8,117 nt of DNA from Bacteroidetes/Chlorobi group bacterium ChocPot_Mid (GTDB lineage: Bacteria > Bacteroidota > Ignavibacteria > Kapaibacteriales > UBA2268): assembly GCA_003731675.1 (NCBI GenBank), contig RCNQ01000097.1:1-8117 (forward strand), given 5' to 3'. This document shows positions 1 through 5,982 of the stretch, one piece after another. The notes under the pieces are model-generated. The model saw only the letters and a program-made list of their open reading frames with translations, ran no database searches and was not told the DNA's origin. The position numbers were made by a program, and so were the translations under genes. Each line of letters starts with the position of its first letter. Position 1 is the first letter of the stretch.

Positions 1-159
1 ACAAAGTACACAGAGATAATATAAACATTGATTTTCGAAATACCATGAAAAATAAAATCCTGTATTCCCCTAAATCCCATAACTCACAGTTCAGACAATA
101 ACATAAATCATAGTTCGGACGATCACTCTTTGTGCTCTCTGTGTAAAAATCTCTGTGAA

Positions 160-842
160 CTTTGTGGTAAAAATTCTTATTAATACATTTAACCACAAAG
201 CACTCGAAGAAGGCACAAAGTACACAGAGATAATATAAACATTGATTTTCGAAATACCATGAAAATTAAAATCCTGTATTCCCCTTAATCCCACAAATCA
301 CAGTTCAGACAATAACATAAATCATAGTTTAGACAATCTATCTTTGTGCTCTCTGTGTAAAAATCTCTGTGAACTTTGTGGTAAAAATTCTTTTTAATAC
401 ATTTAACCACAAAGCACTCGAAGAAGGCACAAAGAACACAGAGATAATATAAACATTGATTTTCGAAATACCATGAAATTAAATCCTGTATTCCCCTAAA
501 TCCCATAAATCACAGTTCAGACAATTAACACAAATCATAGTTCGGACGATCACTCTTTGTGCTCTCTGTGTAAAAATCTCTGTGAACTTTGTGGTAAAAA
601 TTCTTATTAATACATTTAACCACAAAGCACTCGAAGAAGGCACAAAGAACACAGAGATAATATAAACATTGATTTTCGAAATACCATGAAAATTAAAATC
701 CTGTATTCCCCTAAATCCCACAAATCACAGTTCAGACAATTAACATAAATCATAGTTTAGACAATCAATCTTTGTGCTCTCTGTGTAAAAATCTCTGTGA
801 ACTTTGTGGTAAAAATTCTTTTTAATACATTTAACCACAAAG
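160..842. repeat. Recurrent 9-bp inverted repeats across unit junctions
   Basis: At every junction between units, 'ctttgtggt' is followed by its exact reverse complement 'accacaaag' with a constant 23-base spacer. The arm pairs are 160-168/192-200, 374-382/406-414, 587-595/619-627 and 802-810/834-842. The constant spacer suggests the true mobile or amplified element may be bounded by these palindromic ends, or that the junction folds as a stem-loop in RNA or single-stranded DNA. The inverted repeats are read directly from the sequence; the role is inference. Confidence 0.8.
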
Positions 843-1010
843 CACTCGAAGAAGGCACAAAAAACACAGAGATAATATAAACATTGATTTTCGAAATACC
901 ATGAAATTAAATCCTGTATTCCCCTTAATCCCATAAATCACAGTTCAGACAATTAACACAAATCACAGTTCAGACAATTAACACAAAGCACTCGAAGAAG
1001 GCACAAAGAA
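833..1010. repeat. Truncated terminal copy of the array with a 24-bp internal duplication
   Basis: The last copy follows the A-type sequence (as in copy 3: 'ccatgaaattaaatcc', 'cccataaatcac') up to about 950. It then repeats 'cacagttcagacaattaaca' twice with a 24-bp period. From there it jumps straight to 'acaaagcactcgaagaaggc' at about 982, skipping the ctttgtg/ctctgtg half of the unit. Repeat similarity stops at about 1010, 46 bp before the stop codon of the lytic transglycosylase gene. The junction looks like a deletion between short direct repeats or slippage. Confidence 0.75.
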
Positions 1011-1055
1011 CCCGATGTAACAACTGACAGAAAAAGTAACTGACAGAACATTGAT

Positions 1056-1976
1056 TTAATGTGTACTCAGTTTATCGGTGAGGGTAAGAACCGCATTAAC
1101 GTAATCATTACTATTGTTATACGAATGAATAGCTTTCCTTTTATCCTCGGGACTGTTTGACCAGCCAGCCATTTTCAGATAATTAGCAACACTGCAGATA
1201 GCATCGTCAACATTGTAAAGGTCAATAATATTGTCATTGTTACCATCAACAGCACAACGCAAATAACTCGAAGGAAGGAATTGCGTTAAACCGAAAGCTC
1301 CAGCCCATGAACCACTAAGTTTAAAAATATCCATCATTCCGGTATTTTGGATTTTCGAAAGGCACTTAAGCTCATTGACAGCCCATTTTGCTTTTTTTAC
1401 TGCTCGGCTTTCAATTTTTTTGTCAAGTTCTGCGAGTTCCTGTTCGTTGCCTTGAAAATCTTTGCGAAGCAATTGTTTGTTCAATTCTATGTATTCGTCA
1501 AGGTCAGCCATTGCTGTACTAAGATAAACACTTAATATATTGTTGTCTCCCAAATAGTTACCGTGCTTAGATTCTATCCAGATTATTGCAGTAATTACTT
1601 CTTTTGGAATTTTGTATTTTTGCTCACATTCCGCTAATTTTTCGGCATTATCTTCCATAAATTCCAGAGATTCACGAACAGACTTCTCATTGTAAAAATC
1701 TGAATAATCGGTTTTTTTCAAATACCCAGTAACGTTAATTTTAATATATTTCTCATTAAAATTTATATCAGGATGCGAAAAAATACTATAAATAAAATTT
1801 GAGTCAATATCATTGGCTATCATCTTTTGTATGGCAGGTCTGAAAAAGTTAATTTTTTCCTGAATTTCTTCCTGTGTCAGTGATGAATTTGATAAATTGA
1901 TTGTGCTGAGTAATGTAATTGTAACCATTACGCAGTAAAAAATTATTTGCCTTAATATATTTACTTTCCGATACAT
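1056..1976 (-). CDS. MltB-type lytic murein transglycosylase
   Basis: This is probably a secreted enzyme that cleaves the MurNAc-GlcNAc bond of peptidoglycan without water, leaving 1,6-anhydroMurNAc ends. Residue numbers here count a GTG codon at 1979 as residue 1; subtract one for the ATG start at 1976 chosen here. Residues 5-30 form a signal peptide with a hydrophobic core and no lipobox, so a periplasmic protein is expected rather than the lipoprotein form of E. coli MltB. Family motifs occur in order: 'WIESKHG' with the candidate catalytic Glu136, 'SWAGAFGLTQFLPSSY' at 224-239, 'VDGNNDNIIDLYNVDDAICSVANYL' split over 244-268, 'AGW' at 271-273, and 'YNNSNDYV' near 287-294. The region between Glu136 and the SWAG motif is longer than in E. 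coli MltB and charged, probably helical. A 'ggaag' lies 10 bases before the ATG. It is the last gene of the minus-strand cluster, 69 bp after the lipoprotein gene. Confidence 0.9.
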   Translation of the reverse strand: MYRKVNILRQIIFYCVMVTITLLSTINLSNSSLTQEEIQEKINFFRPAIQKMIANDIDSNFIYSIFSHPDINFNEKYIKINVTGYLKKTDYSDFYNEKSVRESLEFMEDNAEKLAECEQKYKIPKEVITAIIWIESKHGNYLGDNNILSVYLSTAMADLDEYIELNKQLLRKDFQGNEQELAELDKKIESRAVKKAKWAVNELKCLSKIQNTGMMDIFKLSGSWAGAFGLTQFLPSSYLRCAVDGNNDNIIDLYNVDDAICSVANYLKMAGWSNSPEDKRKAIHSYNNSNDYVNAVLTLTDKLSTH

Positions 1977-2045
1977 CACAAAATCACTTCCAACTAACTG
2001 CTAATAAATAATACGTATTGAATATAATTTTGTTGTAAAAAGTCA

Positions 2046-2864
2046 CTATTTTACCTTGTATCTTTTTAAAATATATTCGTAACCCTTGAAAGCTATTTGC
2101 ATTTCTTCTTCGGAAAATGGTTCAGTTTGAATGGTGTAAAAGTATGAATCTCTGCTGATTTTGTAAAGACCAACTCCTTTTACAAACTGATAATAATCAT
2201 AATACTTCAACAAATGAGATACCGAGAGTGTGTCCCAGCTTGTTTCAGTGAGTTGTCTTGCTTTTCTGTAATCAAGTTTGCTATCGTATTTGTTCTTAAA
2301 GATTTTTGTTACAGATTTGCTCCCGTCTAACAATAATGAATCTTCGTAGATATATTCACCGTTTACTGTATGCCTGAAAACAGAAAAGTAATTGCTGTCA
2401 CCTTCTGTGAAAATATAATTTCCGATTATTTGCTTGTAAATATTCCACATACCATTCATTGACATTTTAAAATCTGCAACAGGAAACCATGTTTGCTTCA
2501 AAGTCGGTATATTAATTTTTGTTGAGTCGTATAGTCTGTAAACCACACCATCTTCGTAGCTTAAAATCATTGTATTTAAAACCGTATCTGATTCATAAAT
2601 CACAAAATAAAAAGCCATGCGGTTGAGAATTGTTTCGCTTTTTTCAATTACGATTGAATCCTCCCTCAAAGATGAGTAATCAATATTGTTATTTATATCT
2701 TTATCGTATTTATTATAAACCCAGTAGTTGCCGACCTTCAAAGAAAGAAAATCAGCGAACACATCTTCCTGTGGTTCAACTGTTTCGTCGCAGTTGAGCA
2801 AAAGGAACTGAATCACCATCAATAATATTAATCTTTCTAATATTTTAATTTTTATATTAATCAT
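2046..2864 (-). CDS. Predicted secreted lipoprotein of unknown function
   Basis: I do not recognise a named family. From the ATG at 2864 the product has 272 residues; a TTG two codons upstream (2870) is the alternative start. A charged N-terminus is followed by a hydrophobic stretch (about 9-23) ending in 'LLLNC', a plausible lipobox with Cys25. The Asn just before the Cys is unusual, so lipidation is likely but not certain. The mature part opens with an acidic linker and then 'FLSLKVGNYWVYNKYDK'. Openings of this 'LKVGNYWVY' type occur in many beta-rich surface lipoproteins of Chlorobi and Ignavibacteria, as far as I recall. The rest is rich in Tyr, Asp, Ser and Lys with alternating hydrophobic residues and no catalytic motif. 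The start lies 18 bp after the stop of the ABC ATPase gene, suggesting co-transcription and a possible envelope partner role. Confidence 0.8.
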   Translation of the reverse strand: MINIKIKILERLILLMVIQFLLLNCDETVEPQEDVFADFLSLKVGNYWVYNKYDKDINNNIDYSSLREDSIVIEKSETILNRMAFYFVIYESDTVLNTMILSYEDGVVYRLYDSTKINIPTLKQTWFPVADFKMSMNGMWNIYKQIIGNYIFTEGDSNYFSVFRHTVNGEYIYEDSLLLDGSKSVTKIFKNKYDSKLDYRKARQLTETSWDTLSVSHLLKYYDYYQFVKGVGLYKISRDSYFYTIQTEPFSEEEMQIAFKGYEYILKRYKVK

Positions 2865-2882
2865 TGACAAATAACGAGATAC

Positions 2883-3659
2883 TTAAAATTTATATCTTTC
2901 AAGAAACTCCCTGACAATTGGGTCGTCAGATTTGATAAAATCATTAGGTTCCCCCTCGAAATGCACTAGACCATCATCAAGCATTGCTACATCGTCAGCA
3001 ATTCTGAAAACAGAGAACATATCATGAGTGATAACAATAGATGTGACTTTTAGCTTTTTCGACAAGTCAGCAATTAATCTGTCAATTTGCTCGGAAGTAA
3101 CAGGGTCTAAACCGGTAGTTGGTTCATCGTAAAATATATATCTTGGGCTACCAACCAAGGCACGTGCCACACCGACCCTTTTCCTCATTCCCCCAGATAA
3201 ATCAGCTGGCTTTTTGAATTTTAAAATGTGCCATTCTTTCTCAAAATCTTCCTTGCTATTGCCGTTAAGCTCGGGTAAAAGCCCCACAGCAGAAAGTACT
3301 CTGATTGCTTCATTTTCCAAAGCTGTTTCGTCTCTGTTGCCATGCTCATAAAGACCAAGAACAACATTTTCAAACACATTCAAAGAATCGAAAAGCGCAG
3401 AACCCTGAAAGACAAAACCCATTTGCTTACGCATTTCAAAAATTTCGCCGTTTTCCATATCATGAACTTTTTTACCATCAACCAAAACTTCACCTTCATC
3501 GGGCTCAAGCAAACCTACGATATGCTTTAACAAAACACTTTTGCCACATCCGGATTTCCCGATAATACATTTAGCGGAACCATCAGGAATCGTCAGACTG
3601 ACACCCTTCAGAACCGTTTTCTCACCAAAAGACTTATGTAAATTTCTTATCTGAATCAT
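2883..3659 (-). CDS. MlaF-type ABC transporter ATP-binding protein (MCE/Mla family)
   Basis: This is a cytoplasmic ATPase expected to power an MlaE-type permease moving phospholipids or other lipids across the inner membrane with an MCE-domain protein. The 258 residues hold every ABC element: Walker A GKSGCGKS (34-41), Q-loop Gln85 in 'GFVFQGSALFDSL', signature LSGGMRKRVGVARAL (154-168), Walker B 'YIFYDEP' (174-180) with Glu179, D-loop 'GLDP', and His212 in 'ITHDM'. 'FQGSALFDSL' together with 'SGGMRKRV' is characteristic of the MlaF/Ttg2A branch. Residues about 131-150, just before the signature, look like an insertion relative to MlaF. It starts with ATG and has no clear Shine-Dalgarno sequence. 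It is first in the minus-strand cluster and is followed by a lipoprotein and a lytic transglycosylase. No MlaE or MlaD gene is in the window, so its membrane partner must be encoded elsewhere. Confidence 0.92.
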   Translation of the reverse strand: MIQIRNLHKSFGEKTVLKGVSLTIPDGSAKCIIGKSGCGKSVLLKHIVGLLEPDEGEVLVDGKKVHDMENGEIFEMRKQMGFVFQGSALFDSLNVFENVVLGLYEHGNRDETALENEAIRVLSAVGLLPELNGNSKEDFEKEWHILKFKKPADLSGGMRKRVGVARALVGSPRYIFYDEPTTGLDPVTSEQIDRLIADLSKKLKVTSIVITHDMFSVFRIADDVAMLDDGLVHFEGEPNDFIKSDDPIVREFLERYKF

Positions 3660-3717
3660 AATCAGGAATTAAGCTTAATAAATATCACCAAAATTACACA
3701 AAATAAACAAAAAATTG

Positions 3718-3737
3718 CATGAAAAATATTTTTCATG
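3718..3737. promoter_or_regulatory. Perfect 20-bp palindrome upstream of the ABC ATPase gene
   Basis: The sequence 'catgaaaaatatttttcatg' equals its own reverse complement over all 20 bases. It sits 58-78 bp upstream of the ATPase start. Perfect dyads of this size near a promoter are typical operators for dimeric regulators, which is the role I infer. In RNA it could also form a 10-bp stem only with a very tight loop, so a DNA-level role is likelier. AT richness raises the chance of coincidence, but the symmetric GC ends argue against a simple A/T run. Confidence 0.45.
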
Positions 3738-3782
3738 TTGTCCCCATTCAAGTACATATATTGAATAAAACATGTGTAAAAT

Positions 3783-3811
3783 AATTTAGAAATTTTTAAG
3801 ATTAGTAACAA
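3783..3811 (-). promoter_or_regulatory. Possible sigma70-like promoter for the ABC-lipoprotein-transglycosylase cluster
   Basis: Read on the minus strand, TTGTTA (3811-3806) and TAAATT (3788-3783) are separated by 17 bases. Each matches the sigma70 consensus at four of six positions. A transcript starting near 3776 would have a leader of about 115 bases carrying the 20-bp palindrome. In AT-rich DNA such matches are common, and Bacteroidota use a different consensus, so this is only a candidate. Confidence 0.2.
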
Positions 3812-3947
3812 ATACATTTTCCTAATTTTTTTCTGCATTGGCAGAATATATAATAAAGGGAAATAATGTTCGGTAGTCAGTAGAATAACCGTGATGGACA
3901 TAATAAGAGTTATCTATTACTCTCAAATCAAAATATTTTTAGTAAAT

Positions 3948-3979
3948 TAGAATAAAATTATCGTCCAAATTTTATTCTA
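3948..3979. promoter_or_regulatory. Perfect 12-bp inverted repeat just upstream of the GT39 gene
   Basis: 'tagaataaaatt' (3948-3959) and 'aattttattcta' (3968-3979) are exact reverse complements around an 8-base loop, 'atcgtcca'. The right arm ends 8 bases before the ATG at 3988, and the left arm begins with a -10-like TAGAAT. It could be an operator or a 5'-UTR hairpin that masks the start region. The repeat is certain from the sequence; the function is inferred. It is AT-only in the arms, so a strong terminator is unlikely. Confidence 0.5.
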
Positions 3980-3987
3980 TTTGAAAA

Positions 3988-5841
3988 ATGTTAAAAAGTC
4001 TAATCTATTCGATTTATTTAAAGGTTATATTCCTTTTCATAACTGGATTTTATCTTATATTATCTGGAATTGATATAATGACTAACGTGAAAGTTTGGAA
4101 CTTTTTCTTCTCTAAAATAAATCTTATGATAAATAAATATGGGACCGAAAGTGGCTCCTTTTTATCATTAGCTAATAAATTCTTTAGTGTGAGATTTCAA
4201 CCTTCGGATTTTATGATAGGACTCATATTGATTTTAATCGGATGCATATTAATAGCCATTGGAGTCATTCTTGCCATTCCAGAAAAATATTTTTCAACTA
4301 AATTCATTAATTATTTTAGAGAATTAAATTTTAAATTAGATAATAATAGAAAAATATTAGCTACAATAATAATACTAATTTTATTATCCTCAATTTTTTA
4401 CTTATTCATTGATTTCAATGAGCACATTGCAAGGATTAATTCATTCAAGCAAGCTGATGTTGCTGGAAATATCCATTTCTACGTTGAGGATGGAATTACT
4501 CTCGAAGAAAAAATGTTTAATAAAAATATTAATTTGAAAATCTCCAATTATCCTTTTTATCAATGGGTTTGTGCAGTAATAGTTAAAATTAGTGGTTTGG
4601 ATATAGAACAGTCAGGTAGACTTTTTAATATTATTATTTTTGTATTGACATTTATATTATTTTATAATTTGCTAAATTATCTAAAAGTGGATAAATTGAA
4701 TATTATTTTAATTTTATTATTATTCTCATTTTCTCCATTAGGACTATATTACTATAGATCTGTTCATCCTGATCCATTATCAATTTTTTTTACCTTTTCT
4801 TCAATCCTTCTATATATTAAATATGATACCGAAGACAAATTAATTAATTTGATTTTATCAATTATTACTGGAATAATAGCATGTTTAATTAAAAATCCAA
4901 TTTTCTTAATGGGTTTTATAGCTATTGCTTTTTATAAGATATACAATTCAAGAAGTATCTTAACTCTTTTTAAAATAGATTTCCTTATTTTTTCAACGTT
5001 TATTTTCTTATCTATTGTTTTGTATAAATTTAGTACAGAGGCAATTAATGGTGGAATTAGTTTGCCATCTAATTGGATTTTTGGAACAACTATGCAAAGA
5101 ATGCAGTTAACACCTTATCTTCTACTTATTTTATGGAATGCTTTTGAAATTACTAATCCTCTTTTTTTTATTATTTCTTTTTTAGGATTTGGATATTCAA
5201 TAATAAAAATAAAAACAAGTAAAAGTCATTTACTTTTTATTGGATTATTGATAGGGATGTTAATCACAATTTTCATTTTCTTTAATGTTTTCCAGGCACA
5301 TGATTATTACCATTTACCATTCATTATCATCATATCTTATTTCACAGTAATGGGGTTTTCTGTGATATTAAATAAGATAAAGACTTGGAATAATATCCGT
5401 TCAAGTATTGTCATATATTTTACTGTAATTTTATTCATTTTGACGGATTTCCTTGGTTTAGCTTTACTGAAGATGCCAACAGCACCTGATTATAAAATTA
5501 CTAATGCCGGTGAATATATTCAAAAAAATATAGGAAAAAATGATTTCTTGTTTTATACAAACAGCTATGATATTGAAAGTTGGGATCCAACCTATTTGTT
5601 TCACTCAAGAAGAAATGGCTATAATATAAGTGTCAAAAATATTATGAAAGATGAGTACATTGATAAAATAGTTGAGAATTACAAATCTACCTATCAAAAT
5701 TTTTATCTTTATATCCCTAAGGAATTTTTATTGAATGATTTATTGTTGTATAATAAATTCACAAATTACAAAATTTTCAAATTAGGAAGGATACTGAAAA
5801 TCACACTTGCCCAAAATAAAAACAAAAAAAATAAGGACTAA
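3988..5841 (+). CDS. Polytopic membrane glycosyltransferase, GT39/PMT-like
   Basis: This protein probably transfers a sugar from a polyprenyl-phosphate donor to a protein or glycolipid on the periplasmic side of the inner membrane; the acceptor is unknown. Of 617 residues, about 13 hydrophobic segments are visible. The GT39 pattern starts after the third segment: 'DFNEHIARINSFKQAD' (142-157) carries the acidic residues expected in the first periplasmic loop (Asp142, Glu145). It continues with 'YPFYQW' (188-193), 'GRLFNIIIF' (210-218), 'SPLGLYYYRSVHPDPL' (249-264), 'LIKNP' (300-304) and 'QAHDYYHLPF' (436-445). The last ~120 residues form a mostly soluble C-terminal domain ending in a Lys/Asn-rich tail. 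About 115 N-terminal residues with two extra membrane segments precede the usual family start. By eye the gene is more AT-rich than the minus-strand cluster. The ATG lacks a Shine-Dalgarno signal. The donor and acceptor cannot be read from the sequence. Confidence 0.82.
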   Translation: MLKSLIYSIYLKVIFLFITGFYLILSGIDIMTNVKVWNFFFSKINLMINKYGTESGSFLSLANKFFSVRFQPSDFMIGLILILIGCILIAIGVILAIPEKYFSTKFINYFRELNFKLDNNRKILATIIILILLSSIFYLFIDFNEHIARINSFKQADVAGNIHFYVEDGITLEEKMFNKNINLKISNYPFYQWVCAVIVKISGLDIEQSGRLFNIIIFVLTFILFYNLLNYLKVDKLNIILILLLFSFSPLGLYYYRSVHPDPLSIFFTFSSILLYIKYDTEDKLINLILSIITGIIACLIKNPIFLMGFIAIAFYKIYNSRSILTLFKIDFLIFSTFIFLSIVLYKFSTEAINGGISLPSNWIFGTTMQRMQLTPYLLLILWNAFEITNPLFFIISFLGFGYSIIKIKTSKSHLLFIGLLIGMLITIFIFFNVFQAHDYYHLPFIIIISYFTVMGFSVILNKIKTWNNIRSSIVIYFTVILFILTDFLGLALLKMPTAPDYKITNAGEYIQKNIGKNDFLFYTNSYDIESWDPTYLFHSRRNGYNISVKNIMKDEYIDKIVENYKSTYQNFYLYIPKEFLLNDLLLYNKFTNYKIFKLGRILKITLAQNKNKKNKD

Positions 5842-5982
5842 TACCTCAAATTGAAATTTATTAATTACAAAAAAAATATAAATCAACTTAGATTGTTTTT
5901 CCAAAATAAACATTAATTCAATATACAAAATTTACAATTTGGGTATGGCTTATTTTGAAGTCAAACAATTAAGCTTGGAGAG

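Larger units (their letters stand above)
1..1010. repeat. Tandem array of ~214-bp non-coding units (about 4.7 copies)
   Basis: Aligning on 'aaccacaaagcactcgaaga' places unit starts at 191, 405, 618 and 833, with a degenerate start at 980. The first copy enters from the left edge. Periods are 214, 213 and 215 bp, then 147 bp for the truncated last copy. Each unit has two parts. The first holds a 'cctgtattcccct(a/t)aatccca' stretch followed by a ~24-bp imperfect direct repeat beginning 'tcacagttcagacaat'. The second is rich in cacaaag/cacagag and its complement ctttgtg/ctctgtg. Copies 1 and 3 share 'gttcggacgatcac' and copies 2 and 4 share 'gtttagacaatc', so subtypes alternate A-B-A-B. Minus-strand ORFs of 64-80 codons run through it, but they repeat with the unit and resemble the spurious 'FTTKFTEIFTQRAQ'-type proteins called from such repeats, so I do not treat them as genes. 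I recall similar intergenic motifs from many environmental genomes; this is memory, not a search. Confidence 0.93.
3660..3987. other. Divergent intergenic region between the ABC ATPase and GT39 genes
   Basis: This 328-bp AT-rich spacer separates two divergently oriented genes and should carry both promoters. It holds a perfect 20-bp palindrome, a perfect 12-bp inverted repeat and a weak promoter-like pair (listed separately). A minus-strand reading frame runs through most of it (3901-3662). Its product lacks recognisable homology and has composition expected of AT-rich spacer, so I do not call it; a 24-codon sub-frame at its end is discussed as a finding. Confidence 0.6.

Noticed and set aside
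91..934. Four minus-strand ORFs of 64-80 codons inside the repeat array
   Set aside because: They recur with the repeat unit, switch frame between copies, lack start signals and resemble known spurious proteins called from cacaaag/cacagag-type repeats.
1..1010. CRISPR array
   Set aside because: The period is about 214 bp with the whole unit conserved; there are no short direct repeats separating unique spacers and no cas gene.
1022..1046. Direct repeat 'aactgacag' at 1022-1030 and 1038-1046, and a weak acatt/aatgt stem at 1048-1062
   Set aside because: They are too short to assign as an attachment site or terminator; the stem has five A/T-rich pairs and overlaps the stop codon.
1347..1535. 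Plus-strand ORF of 62 codons
   Set aside because: It is antisense to the conserved lytic transglycosylase gene, with no recognisable product.
3305..3565. Two overlapping plus-strand ORFs of 86 and 62 codons
   Set aside because: Both are antisense shadows of the MlaF-like ATPase, whose motifs are complete on the minus strand.
3662..3901. Minus-strand ORF of 79 codons upstream of the ATPase
   Set aside because: Its N-terminal part has no signal or homology I recognise and its composition fits AT-rich spacer; only the last 24 codons have a ribosome-binding-like context, so only these are raised as a possibility.
5842..5982. Intrinsic terminator after the GT39 gene
   Set aside because: I looked for a GC stem followed by a T-tract and found only A/T runs without a convincing stem.
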